64,000 bases of DNA from Closterium sp. NIES-65 (GCA_948144175.1 CANXME010000202.1:1389253-1453252), one strand, 5' to 3'. Shown: positions 45,801 through 54,401, numbered from the stretch's first letter. Translations and numbers: made by a program. The notes: generated from the letters alone by a model not told the origin.

Positions 45801-47440
45801 GCGGTGAGCCAATCCGTCTCACCCGTGCTAGGAGTTACACTTGGAAGCGCAGCCCCTCCATGCCCAAGGAGCCCACCATCACTGTCATCACCACCCCCTC
45901 CATTGTCCACGTGGTTAACACGCCCTCCTCTCACATCTCCAGCAGCCAAGCGCGCAGCCGCCTCCTTCCATGGCAGCACCGGTATCTCCCACATGGACCG
46001 GTGCATGTCCTTGCCGCCTCGGAGGTCCCACAATACGCGCCCATCCAGAGTTGCCTTGAAAGCCTTTGTGCCCAACATCTCCATCTTCATCCCTACCTCA
46101 CTTAGGGCCTTGGTAGAGAGGAGTTTGGCACACAATCCAGGAACAAGGAGAACACGCTTCAGCCCCACAAGCCTCCCATCCGCACCCATGAACATCGCTC
46201 TCCCCTCGCCACGCACGGGTACAACTTGGCCGGTGGCTGAAACGACGGTGGCTGCCTTTGATGGCCTAACTTCATCCAGTAGATCCTCTCGGTTGGTCAT
46301 GGTCATGAAGGCTCCCGTGTAGATGACCCAATGGGAGGAGCGGTGAAGAGCAACCTTGCTGGCCGGCACAACCATGTCCTTGGAGCACGCCTCTCCTACA
46401 TGGTAGAACATGCCGCCGTATCCGACAGCACCTCCATCGCCCTCCTCACTACCCACGCCTTCTCCCATATCTCCATGAACACCCTTGGAGCCCTCAAGTG
46501 ATGGCTGACCAGGCCTCCAACCGTCAGGTAACTTGCGGCACTTAAACCATGGGTGACCTTCCACATGGCAATACCAACATTTGCCGCCACACCGCTTGCC
46601 TCCCTCGTTGCCACGCTTCCCTCCCGAATGCTGCTCCCCTCCAGAGCCTTCCTTGGCCTTCCATTTCTTGCTGCCACGCCCCTTGAAGCCCTTCATGCCA
46701 TAGGCAGAGCCTCCACCTTCACCGGCAGCGGCGGTCAGCTCCTTCCTCCGAAACTCCTCTTGAAGAACTTGCGCGCGAATCCACTCAAGGGACCACGAGT
46801 CCTTCATGCCATTAAGGTTGACCACCAAGGGCCCCCACGACTCCGGCAGCAGGGAGAGAGCCTTGTAGCACTTGATTTTCTCAGGGTAGTCCACACCAGC
46901 AGCAGAGAGCTTCACATAAAGGTCCCGGAGTTGATCGAACGCTCCTTGCACGGCATCACCCTCGTTGATCTTTACCGCATGGAGTTGTCGCTCGAGCACC
47001 ACCACCATAGCTTCGCTGCTGGGGGCATGGACATCCTTCAATATCTTCCATGCCTTTGGACCACACTCAAATTCCTTGATGAGATGCTTGATGTGGTGCA
47101 GCTGGTTGGATGAGAGGCATTGGGAGAGAAGGAAGAATCCATCCTTGGACCGGCGATCCCATTCCTTGGTCGCTCCTTCGCTCGCAGGCCTCTTCAATTC
47201 TCCATCCATCACTTCAAGCAGCCCATAATGGTTGAAGAGGAGCTCCATCCTGAAGCTCCATGATGTCCAATCAAACCCAGAGAACGTCTCCAGGTTGAAT
47301 GCCTTCACATCATCCTTAGCTGATGTTGAAACGGAAGCCATTGGTGCAGATCCGCCTGCAACGCCTCTTCCCGCTTCCCCAGCGCCTCTCACGCCACCAC
47401 TGCCACTAGGACCAGCTGGAGCAGAACCTTCAGCCTCCAT
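42836..47440 (-). CDS. Copia Gag-Pol polyprotein, 1534 aa, protease Asp lost
   Basis: An unbroken frame from ATG 47440 to TAA 42836. Gag has a UBN2-type capsid (about residues 45-240) and a canonical knuckle C-W-Y-C-X4-H-X4-C at residues 288-301. The protease reads WVIYTGA where Copia proteases have DSG or DTG: the catalytic Asp is Tyr-374 (codon TAC at 46321-46319), one base from GAC. The integrase zinc region starts at about residue 548, and the core keeps D, IRSDRGGEF and NGVAERAN. RT has MDVKTAFLYG and YVDD at residues 1193-1196. RNase H has STESEYM and a CDSQGAIEM block. Such a polyprotein is normally cleaved by its own protease in cytoplasmic particles, so this copy should be unable to mature itself. 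It may be moved in trans (inference). Confidence 0.95.
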   Translation of the reverse strand: MEAEGSAPAGPSGSGGVRGAGEAGRGVAGGSAPMASVSTSAKDDVKAFNLETFSGFDWTSWSFRMELLFNHYGLLEVMDGELKRPASEGATKEWDRRSKDGFFLLSQCLSSNQLHHIKHLIKEFECGPKAWKILKDVHAPSSEAMVVVLERQLHAVKINEGDAVQGAFDQLRDLYVKLSAAGVDYPEKIKCYKALSLLPESWGPLVVNLNGMKDSWSLEWIRAQVLQEEFRRKELTAAAGEGGGSAYGMKGFKGRGSKKWKAKEGSGGEQHSGGKRGNEGGKRCGGKCWYCHVEGHPWFKCRKLPDGWRPGQPSLEGSKGVHGDMGEGVGSEEGDGGAVGYGGMFYHVGEACSKDMVVPASKVALHRSSHWVIYTGAFMTMTNREDLLDEVRPSKAATVVSATGQVVPVRGEGRAMFMGADGRLVGLKRVLLVPGLCAKLLSTKALSEVGMKMEMLGTKAFKATLDGRVLWDLRGGKDMHRSMWEIPVLPWKEAAARLAAGDVRGGRVNHVDNGGGGDDSDGGLLGHGGAALPSVTPSTGETDWLTAHRGFGHVALPQLQQLFKEERVQGLRIKGEPKEVGSCETCLTSKFSRFPFHSVEGKSSDPVELVHVDLVGPMKVKGDGGALYSMTMVDDNTRLTWSFPLAKKSDAARIIIEEWLPMVERESGKRVKAIRSDRGGEFLGVEFRSWLKRHGIKQQLTTTYTPQSNGVAERANRTILEGGRTMLVDSGLPLRFWPLAIRHATVIKNRVLTHVGGQHWVPMETWRGKKPLVDMLRVFGCMGLVHVPKEKRDKLQATAVWAVHLGLAQGSKGWLMWDPKANTIFTTRDAKFMEGLMFKEWLERGRSKVTIPLGIEVGTNDPLFIPIDLSSSSEVTEVSHDLGGAEGEATEVEGVLQQEEAPIAERGDAGEEVQQPTSSPSLPSRRTTQGKRGAVRGGAKEGAAKERPKRAAHPRDFLKYERLGGPKALLVQEEEDDEKGAEGEMELICCFGVNLPHEAASMEEALAGDDREAWLASREDEFQSLMENGTWTLTDLPPERKALDCTWILRVKTDAEGKLERRKTRLVIKGFQQREGVDFKEVFAPVAKAPTLRVLLAAAAVCGWKVEQMDVKTAFLYGVVDEEIYMKQPEGYDDGSGRVCRLNKALYGLKQAPRCWYARLVEALEALGFKVSGCDESLFMTEGKEEKVFLLVYVDDILLFSPSLERIKEVQGKLKETFKCKALGPVGYYLGLHVERDEVKGWLRPHQHKYLAAMGERYGLEEGRSVKTSLPSGFQLHLDEEEGEVLEPELQRRFQSMVGSLMYASVNTHPDISFAVSQLARVVSRPLQEHLDAAEKLVRYCMATSRVGLQYSVHGQLKQKGVEEVSTKTGAPARRGHLYISCDTDATWASDISDATSHGGYLCCVGGSPVSWKSKKQGEIAHSSTESEYMALFHGVKEVVWMRRLLEELGQEQEGPTPVFCDSQGAIEMARNAVLHGLNKHMHIKWHWVRKEVKKSTVSLHYINTTKQPADFLTKRLAEHQHWTCATLCGMSFN

Positions 47441-47465
47441 ATTAACCCACTAACAGAGTAGAACA

Positions 47466-47477
47466 GCTCTGATACCA
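47466..47477 (-). promoter_or_regulatory. PBS of element 7
   Basis: TGGTATCAGAGC on the minus strand is a perfect initiator tRNA-Met site, two bases from the 5' LTR. Confidence 0.88.
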
Positions 47478-47479
47478 CT

Positions 47480-48499
47480 TGTTATGGTCTGCACTCCACT
47501 TAGAGGTCGCGGATGCCCATGAAACCCCCCAAGCAGAATCTGACGTCTTCAAACCGCCTCTGTTCAAAACGCCGTCACGATCAGCTCCAAACTCATACGA
47601 GGCTGCAACTTAGAAAGCGGTTAGCCTTAGGTGTCTGCTTTCTAACGGTATATTTTTTGCTATTATCGGAGGTGTGTGCACTACGAAATGAACGAAAACG
47701 TAAGCTCGGCTGAAAAACGTGTAGTTTCATTGATGCAAGGAAGAGGTGGGTACAACATTGCCTAGGGGACTCATAAGGAGTTGGGTCATCCTGGGAACTC
47801 AAAGAAGGTTGAGTCCTAGGGGAGAAAGGCTAGAGAAGAATGGAAAACCTCATAGCTAGGTCAGCAAAGCCAACCACACTTGGATGTTCAAAGCTGTACT
47901 CAAGGCTACCAATAGTGAGTCAAGCCAACATGAGTCAGCTTGTCTTCCCACTTGCACCCTCTTGCAAGCTGCTTCCAGGAAGACCACACTTCTCAAAAGG
48001 AGGGTTGTAGAGTCCCACTTGACCAACTGTACTTCTTGTCTCATTCTCTGTCCCTGCACCATTGGCATGACAACAATGAAAGGGTGGCAAGGGAAATGCT
48101 GCCAACAGTGCACCATAACTACGGAACAGTGAATTTCGGCAGCTGTCACGCAATGCTCAGATGTTGGATCATCGTTCTGAAACTTGGTGACCACCTGCAC
48201 AGCGCGGCAAAGGACTGCCAGACTGAATTTCAGACCAATCAAATCTCGGTAGACGAGTCAGCAGCCGAAATGGTGAACTCGGGTGTTACCAAAAAGGAGT
48301 AACACACACTTCCGGGATGCCATAAGTCTTGAAACATAAAATGTTGTCATGCCTTGGTAACTGCTTTAAAAACTCTGAATCTTTGAGGGTTTGAATAACA
48401 CATGTTGAACAACCTCCCCACAAAATTCCAGAAGCTGAGCAGGCTTGTAGGCCGAATGGGAGTGCGATGACCGTGCCACTATAATGTGCTGGCACAACA
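47480..48499 (-). repeat. 5' LTR of element 7 (1020 bp)
   Basis: TGTTATGG...GGCACAACA on the + strand, followed by TSD TATAT. It differs from the other LTR mostly in its first 230 bp. Confidence 0.93.
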
Positions 48500-48577
48500 T
48501 ATATATAGCCTCGTGTTGTACCCAGGTGATCATTCAATTCAAACTCTCTTTTCTGAGCTCGATCCTAGATCCTCACA
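48500..48577 (+). repeat. Gypsy 3' LTR, right part
   Basis: It begins with the TSD TATAT and continues as ATAGCCTCGTGTTGTACCC to GATCCTCACA, matching 28883-28961. Confidence 0.88.
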
Positions 48578-49300
48578 AGAAGTCTAACGATTGCAACGCG
48601 TACTTGCGCTGTGCTACAATATGTAGTAACACTCGAAGAGTGGTCATCTTCGGGGTGGGAGCAAAGGTCTGGAAGAACTCTACCCCCTCTTGCTGACTGA
48701 AGCCTTTCGCCACGTATCCTGCCTGAACACCGGTGGTGCTCTTGGCGGCCGCTTCACCTTGTAAAGCCACATGCCTCTGACAACGTTCGTCCCAGGTGGT
48801 TGGACAATGTCGACGTAGGTGCCTGTGGACCTATAAGATGCCATCTCTTTCTCCTCAGCTGCTGTCCAGTACGAAGCCCAGGGTCTTGAGATTGCCTCAG
48901 TATGATTGCGAGGGATCGGGAAGTCAAGGGCGTCTGGATCCCCCTCAAGGGCAAGGCGAAGAGATAAAAAACAGCGATCGCAAGGAAACCAAGCTCGAAG
49001 TGCCTGTCCTCAAGGACCTCTAGGGGAAAGACAGGAGGAGCGGAGGTCTAGAAGAAGTCTACCCCCTTTTGCTGACTACGTAGCACGCCTTGAACACCGG
49101 TGGTGTTCCATGCGGCCGTTTCACCTCGTAGAGCCACATGCCACTGACAACGCTTGTCCTAGGTAGTGGGACGGCGTCGATGTAGGTGCTTGTGGACCTA
49201 TAAGATGCCATCTCTGCCTCCTCAACTGCTATCCAGTTCGAAGCCCAGGGTCCCGAGACCGCCTCAGCGTGATTGTGAGGGATCGGGCAGCCTAAGCTGC
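48578..49300 (-). pseudogene. Copia D RT N-terminal remnant, duplicated
   Basis: Minus strand: VAKGFSQQEGVEFFQTFAPT then KMTTLRVLLHIVAQ and QSLDF at 48579. The same RT entry region occurs twice: the segment around 48796-48960 is repeated in diverged form at 49166-49300 (shared CCTATAAGATGCCATCTCT). Stops and frameshifts prevent expression. Confidence 0.75.
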
Positions 49301-50150
49301 TGCTGGTTCTGGCGGCAGCCTAAGCTGCTGCTGGTGAGCTGGTGGCAGCCGAAGTTGGCGGACTGCAGGGTGTACGGGTAGGGGACGCGACGGGGCAGGC
49401 GGACGGGGTTGGCGGACGGGGCTGGCGGACGGGGACGTGACAGGGTTGGCATAAGGGGACGTGACGGGGCTGGCGTACCGAGACGCGATGGGGCTGGCAT
49501 ATGGGGATGCGACGGGGCTGGGGTATGGGGACGAGATGGGGCTGATGGACGAGGCTAGTGACGGGGCTGGTGTACGGAGCTGGCGGACTGCAGGGCGGCG
49601 AGGGGATGCGACGTGTAGGGGAAGGGGAGTCGACGAGGAGGGGACAAGACGGGGAGGTGATGAAGAGGGGAGACGACGGGGAGGTGACGGAGAGGGGACG
49701 TGATGGGGAGGCGATAGGGAGGGGATGCCACGGGGAGGCGACGGGGAGGGGACGGGACGGAGAGGCGATGGGGAAGGGACGCGACGGGGAGGCGACGGGG
49801 AAGGGACGAGACGAGGATGGCTGCGGGGTGATGGGGCTGCAGGGCGACTGGCTACCGGGGGGAGGGGGAAGTGCCTTATAACGCGCAATTTGGGAGCCCG
49901 CGGGGGCCTGCCTAGGTCGCGATGTGGGGGGATCTGCGAGGGTTCTTCTAACTCGCGATTCGGGGGCCCACAGGGGGCCTTCCTAAGTCGTAACGTGGGG
50001 GACTCGCGGGGGTCCTTCTAACTCGCGATTCAAAGACCCGCGGGGGTCTCTCTCTTGCGCGCGATATTCGATAGGGGGGGGGGGGGGGGGGGGTGGGCTG
50101 GCGCTAATGGGTGACGGGGCACTACGGGTAACGCATAACTAACGGGCGAG
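49301..50150 (-). repeat. Tandem-repeat leader of Copia D
   Basis: Units of the GAGGGGACGGGACGGGGAGG type lie at 49620-49820, related units at 49380-49560, and three ~65-bp units with AACTCGCGATTCGGGGGCCC at 49880-50060. It ends in a G homopolymer of about 20 near 50076. Confidence 0.7.
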
Positions 50151-50181
50151 CGCGGTGCGGTGGGCCCATGGGAATCGAAGT

Positions 50182-50192
50182 GCTCTATACCA
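50182..50192 (-). promoter_or_regulatory. PBS (variant) of Copia D
   Basis: TGGTATAGAGC on the minus strand is the same one-base-deleted form as elements 2 and 9. GGGCCCA follows about 15 nt downstream. Confidence 0.7.
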
Positions 50193-50338
50193 TGTCAACG
50201 TAGTAACGGAATAATGAAAAGAGTAGAATCAAGCAGTACAATGAAGCATATGGCAAACCCTAAGGGGGTTATACCCTCTACAGCATCACTCAGTGTAACA
50301 TCTAGACTAAACTAATGAACCATAACTATAGTCTGACA
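50193..50338 (-). repeat. 5' LTR of Copia D (146 bp)
   Basis: The minus strand runs TGTCAGACTATAGTTATGG... to ...ACGTTGACA beside the PBS. It shares GGGTATAACCCCCTTAGGGTTT with the Gly-Copia LTR core in diverged form. Confidence 0.75.
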
Positions 50339-50760
50339 CCCGGTGACAAGCAGAATTGGACAAGCACGGGCGGCTACGTGTTCGTCTATGGAGGGGCCAT
50401 CGTCTCCTGGTTGAGCCAGTGCATCAAGTGAGCAACGTTGTTGTCGACCGAGTCAGAGTACGTGGCGGCCACCGATGCCTGCAAGGAGGGACGCCGACTG
50501 CTTTTCCTTCCTGCAGAGTTCTGGCTGCTGAACACCATGACGCCGACGGTCCTTCGGATGGACAACAAGTCGGCCTTCATGATCACCGAGGGCTTAGGGC
50601 TCCACGGCAACCTCAAGCATAGGGAGCGAAGATACGCCTGGCTGCAGCACATTGTGAAGAACAAGAAGTTCATACTGAGGTACATCCCGACCACCGAGCA
50701 GACTTCCTGACGAAGGCGCTACACTTTCGGCCTTTAACCTGTGTTCTGTCGCAATCGGCC
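50339..50760 (+). pseudogene. Copia E RNase H fragment
   Basis: Plus-strand codons give GDKQNWTSTGGYVFVYGGA, a TGA near 50430, then LLSTESEYVAATDACKEG, RMDNKSAFMITEG and LRYIPTTEQT. These are Copia RNase H blocks, close to the family of Copia A (GDKQNRTSSSSYV at 5490). Not functional. Confidence 0.75.
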
Positions 50761-51830
50761 AAGTGCGACTGGCCGGCGTCAATGACGGTGACAACGATGT
50801 ACTGCAGTAGGTGCTATGCCCTCTTTCATGGCTGCTGCGGTGACGGCGTGCTATCTATTGTATGCACGCCGACGAGATTTTTTCCGAGTAGTGCTGCCAC
50901 GAGGGGTGGAGGCCCAAGCGTGAACTCGGTAGGGGAGTGTCAAAGAGAGTTGGTTGTTTGCCCCGTCCTTGCGTGGGCGGAGCCAAATTCATAGTCGGTT
51001 ATACGGGAGGTGCAGGCGACCTAAAACAGTGGGCGACGCCGACTTGAAGGGCTCTGACCTTGGGAGGTCGACTTGGGACGTAAACCTGGGAGGGCATTGA
51101 CTTGGTGACCCCGACCTGGAGAAGCCGACTGAGTGCAGTCGGCCACCAGCAGGCCTGGTCGACCAGAAGTGGTCGACTTGGGAAAATGGCCAACTTCGTG
51201 AAGTCGGCAAGGGGTGGTCGTCTACCCGGGTGGTTGACGAGCACAAGGAGCAGCACTTGGTTGACGTGGTTGCAAGGTCGACCAAGTACTCGGGCGATGG
51301 GGATCTGAGGAGGTGCGTGACAGTAGCCCTGGCGCACCTGGCGAAGACGACCTCCGTGGTGGTCTTGAGGTCGACGTGGCGGATCAAGTGCAGTCATGGG
51401 CATGTGGCCGACTTGGCGTCTGCGCTGTGCACGTGACGGGGCATAGCACGCCAACCAGCTGCGAGCACCTGCCAAGTGAGTGCGCTGTTATTATGTGGGT
51501 GCAACGCTGTGCAACCGCCTTGCTACAGTGTTGGCACGCCGGCGACTTTCAGCATTGGCAGATTGCAACTTCTTGCTGGAGCGCGGTCGACCTGGCCGTG
51601 CTGAAACGCGGTCGAGTGTGCTGCGCTGGCAATCGACCAGCTTGCATACTAGGCAGACTTGCTTTGTCAAAATGCCAATGTTGTAGCTATCATTATTGTG
51701 AACTTTTGCTAGTGAAACTCGTGGCAATTCTCCCAGTGTATTGGGAAGTCGAGCAAACACGCAAGGAACGCTACGATTACTCTCTCAACCGTGCCTTCCC
51801 TGTAGTCTAGCTCTTGTTGCAGTAGTGGAA
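50339..51830 (+). mobile_element. Copia E 3' remnant
   Basis: An RNase H end is followed by a probable 3' LTR start (TGTCAAAGAGAG at 50938 after GGTAGGGGAG). The rest is lost to the left where Copia D abuts. The end of the LTR is uncertain, with TTGTTGCA near 51810 a candidate. Confidence 0.5.
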
Positions 51831-51838
51831 GTATATTA

Positions 51839-52410
51839 TATACCATTATAATTGGTACAAAGTGTATGTGGGATGCTTACCTTTATGGTTGGTACTAAGT
51901 GTAAGAGGGTTACTTACCCTCATCGCTAGTAGTAGGTATAAGTGTGTTACTTACCCTTACTTCTGGTACAAAGTATATGTGTGTTTCCTACCCTTGTAGA
52001 TGGTACTTATAGTAAGTGTACGTGTATTACTTACCCTTGTAATTGGTACCAAGTGTGTTGCTTACCCTTACGTAACTGTGCTACGTACCGTTGTACTTGA
52101 TTCTAAGTGTAAGTGCGTTATTTATCCGTGTAGTTGATACTAGGAATAGATGCGTTGTTTACCCTTATGGCTGGTACTAAGTCAAAGAGCGTTATTTACA
52201 AAAATCGTTGGTACTAAGCGAAAGCGTGTTACTTACCCGCATATTTGCTGCATTTCTTACCCTTGTATTGTACGGAAGTTAGTTACCCCTATAGTTGGTA
52301 CTAAGAGTAATCACTTACCCTTGTAGCAAGTGCTACGTGTAAGTGTGTTACTTCCCCTTAAAGTTGGTACTATGAATAAGTGCGTTACTTACCTATTTGG
52401 TTGGTAATAT
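51839..52410. repeat. ~37-bp satellite, array 2
   Basis: The same monomer as 1051-1905 (GGTACTAAGTGTAAG...TTACTTACCCTTGTAG), about 15 diverged units. No gene is seen. Confidence 0.8.
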
Positions 52411-53072
52411 GTCGAAAAATCACCCACCTCCTCCTGCATCTCTCTTGGACCTCTCTCCTCACCCTTCCTTTCTCACTCTGCTTCCTTGCTCTCTCTGCCG
52501 TATATGCCTTGTGCTCCTGTCTCCCTTGTAATTCTCTTTGCCTTCTGCTCTCCCTTCCTTAGTGCTTTTCCAATCAATTCTCTTGTGATGTGCTCTCTGC
52601 TCCCTCACGCACATGGCTTCCTAGGTTCTTAGCATGCTTGAATCTTGCTCGTCATATCTCCCTAGCATCATTGTTTGCTCAAATTGTAGCAAAACGCTCG
52701 TGTAAAGAGGGAGAAATAGAAGTAATGACGGTTGAGTTCAAATAATCCCCTTATTCTACCAGCGTTTCCACCTCCGTCTCCCAATTCTCCACATCCTAGT
52801 CTACTCACTAGCGGCCAAGAATCTCAGCAAACAAACGTACATCCTTGCTGCACCCCACCACCTATTCCCCACCTAGTCTAATCACCTCTAGCTGCCACTA
52901 CACAGATCCAGCTGGCTCTTTGGAGAATTTTGCACACACATGAAAACGAACACGCATGCATTCGAACACCCATCCGTTGCTTGCGGTGAGACTGCCTTCC
53001 TGCTATCGCTGCCTTGTTCTCTGCTGCTTCTCTTTGCCACCACCCTCTTGCTCACGTAAGTATCGTCCCACT
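52411..53072. other. Intergenic, pyrimidine-rich
   Basis: C/T-rich sequence without a credible ORF or repeat. It ends at the TSD CCACT of the miniature element. I see nothing else in it. Confidence 0.4.
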
Positions 53073-53213
53073 TGTCAGTAGATCTGCACTGTGGATGCCC
53101 GATTGATCCTGGAGAGCGTTACAGGCGCGTTCGCCTGGGGGGTTATGGGCGCACTGACCCGCTACTGAAACAAGCCCTTTTATCCCAATGGTCTAGTGGT
53201 TGGGATTCTGACA
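53073..53213 (+). repeat. 5' LTR of the TRIM (141 bp)
   Basis: TGTCAGTAGATCTGCACTGT... to GGGATTCTGACA. It differs from the other LTR at 7 positions by eye. Confidence 0.9.
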
Positions 53214-53306
53214 TGGTATCAGACCGGTCTCGGGTGCGATTCCCGGTGTATGCACATGTAGGTCGTTGCCGCTGTGCTTAGTCCTGGGCCTCTCATTGTG
53301 GGGGGG
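53214..53306 (+). promoter_or_regulatory. TRIM interior: PBS and polypurine tract
   Basis: TGGTATCAGACC (53214-53225) matches 10 or 11 of 12 bases of the initiator tRNA-Met site, and a GTGGGGGGG run ends at 53306. Between them is a tRNA T-arm-like hairpin (53230-53246). Confidence 0.8.
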
Positions 53307-53447
53307 TGTCAGTAGATCTGCAGTGTGAATGCCTGATTGATCCTGGAGAGGGTTACAGGCGCGTTTGCCTGGGGGGTTATGGGCGCACTGACCCGCTACT
53401 GAAACAGGCCCTTTTATCCCGATGGTCTAGTGGTTGGGATTCTGACA
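53307..53447 (+). repeat. 3' LTR of the TRIM (141 bp)
   Basis: Same length as the 5' LTR, ending TTCTGACA and followed by CCACT. Confidence 0.9.
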
Positions 53448-53655
53448 CCACTCTCTCCCATGCAGCCTTCCGACCCTCTAGGTCGGCAAGCGTTGGTACC
53501 CCACCCCTATCCCTCGCTTTATGAAACGCCATATGACCTTTTGGCTTCCATCGTCGAGCCTCGCTGATTCGCTATATACAGTATGTAAACTATTTACATC
53601 CCCCCTTAGCAACCTCCTTACCCTTTACACTCAGAGAAATATAACTACTACAAAG

Positions 53656-53945
53656 AAATGCCTTCTTTACCCTTACAGCTCGTACTAACTATAAATGTGT
53701 TACTTACCCTTGTAGTTGGTACTAAGTGTAAGTTCGTTCCTTACCTAAAAGGTGGTGTAACTGTGTTATTTACCCCTATGTTATTTACATCAACTATAAA
53801 TGTGTTACTTACCCTTGTAGCTGGTACTAAGTGTAAGTTCGTTCCTTACCTGTATAACTATGTTATTAACCTAAGTGCGTTACTTATCAGCTTGGTTTGT
53901 ACTAAGAGTAACTGCATTTAATCCCCTTGCAGTTGGTCCTAAGGA
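53656..53945. repeat. ~37-bp satellite, array 3
   Basis: About seven units of the same GGTACTAAGTGTAAG monomer. An 80-bp block (ACTATAAATGTGTTACTTAC...TTCGTTCCTTACC) occurs twice, at about 53688 and 53792. Confidence 0.75.
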
Positions 53946-54275
53946 CGTGGTTTATGTGGCAATCATTCTGGATCGTGATGAAACATCGTTCTAAACGGCT
54001 AAACCGTTCTAGCGGATTGATCGCCAAATCGATGTACACAACTAATGGAAATAGTCGTGAGAACTAGTTGTACCACACGCATGATCAGCTAGGATAGCCG
54101 TGTGCTCTGGTTTGATATGGTAGTTCACAGGCACGCTTACAAAGGTCGCATATACCCGGCAGCCACACATTCAAAGTCCGTGTTTCTTGCGAAATATCTT
54201 GCGCCTCGCGAACGCGATGGTCAATCCTCACTAGTAGCATCCGTTCGTGCGTTGCTGAGTCTCGGGAAATCAATG
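53946..54275. other. Unassigned flank
   Basis: Non-repetitive sequence between satellite array 3 and the LTR of element 9. It has no convincing ORF or RNA gene. Confidence 0.4.
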
Positions 54276-54401
54276 TGTCAAACTCATATGCTATAGTCTG
54301 TGTAGGCTGTAGTGGGGTAGACAATATGGGGTACAACACTTTTAGGTTTTCCTACTTGTACCCACCTACTAGCTAGTTCATTCATCCCTCATTTCTTCAC
54401 A
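54276..54401 (+). repeat. 5' LTR of element 9 (126 bp)
   Basis: TGTCAAACTCATATGCTATAG... to TTTCTTCACA beside the PBS. It is intermediate between the two LTR subfamilies. Confidence 0.85.

Larger units (their letters stand above)
41759..48499 (-). mobile_element. Copia element 7, complete, 1020-bp LTRs
   Basis: The 6741-bp minus-strand element has LTRs of equal length (1020 bp), PBS, PPT, one unbroken polyprotein ORF and TSD TATAT (41754-41758 and 48500-48504). It is inserted in the gypsy 3' LTR. By eye the LTRs differ at about 34 positions. The family differs from Gly-Copia: long LTRs, canonical zinc knuckle, no polyglycine. Confidence 0.95.
28594..48577 (+). mobile_element. Ty3/gypsy chromovirus with nested insertions
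   Basis: The element has a 368-bp 5' LTR (28594-28961), gag, protease, RT, RNase H, integrase and C-terminal chromodomain, and a 3' LTR (41464-41758 plus 48500-48577). Order PR-RT-RH-IN is diagnostic of Ty3/gypsy. It is interrupted by element 6 in gag and element 7 in the 3' LTR; without them it is about 5.9 kb. The flanks are TGAAG (in 23214-23218) and AGAAG (48578-48582), a TSD with one mismatch, and Copia D RT codons run up to both. Confidence 0.9.
23151..50338 (-). mobile_element. Degenerate Copia D, host of the gypsy nest
   Basis: Two pieces, 23151-23219 and 48578-50338, are parts of one minus-strand Copia. RT codons ending QSLDF at 48579 continue as TAFL-GSLHEQIW at 23219. The gypsy element and its passengers lie between them. 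The 5' LTR is 50193-50338. Gag, protease and integrase are absent, because the leader runs almost directly into RT. Confidence 0.75.
53073..53447 (+). mobile_element. TRIM: 375-bp terminal-repeat miniature retrotransposon
   Basis: Two 141-bp direct repeats (53073-53213 and 53307-53447) with TG...CA ends flank a 93-bp interior. The interior starts with a PBS-like TGGTATCAGACC and ends with a purine tract (CATTGTGGGGGGG). The 5-bp TSD CCACT occurs at 53068-53072 and 53448-53452. There is no coding capacity, so it depends on enzymes from another element. The orientation follows PBS and PPT. A simple tandem duplication would not explain the TSD, PBS and PPT together. Confidence 0.9.

Noticed and set aside
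47856..48242. A 128-codon minus-strand ORF inside the 5' LTR of element 7
   Set aside because: The matching stretch of the other LTR (42164-42521) is broken by stops, so it is not conserved as protein; chance ORF.
50999..51475. ORFs of up to 158 codons on the minus strand
   Set aside because: They fall in the probable LTR of Copia E, overlap plus-strand ORFs, and show no recognisable domain.
53190..53262. A functional tRNA gene in the TRIM
   Set aside because: The acceptor stem does not pair, position 33 of the putative anticodon loop is not T, and the sequence spans the LTR-PBS boundary; kept only as a tRNA-like observation.
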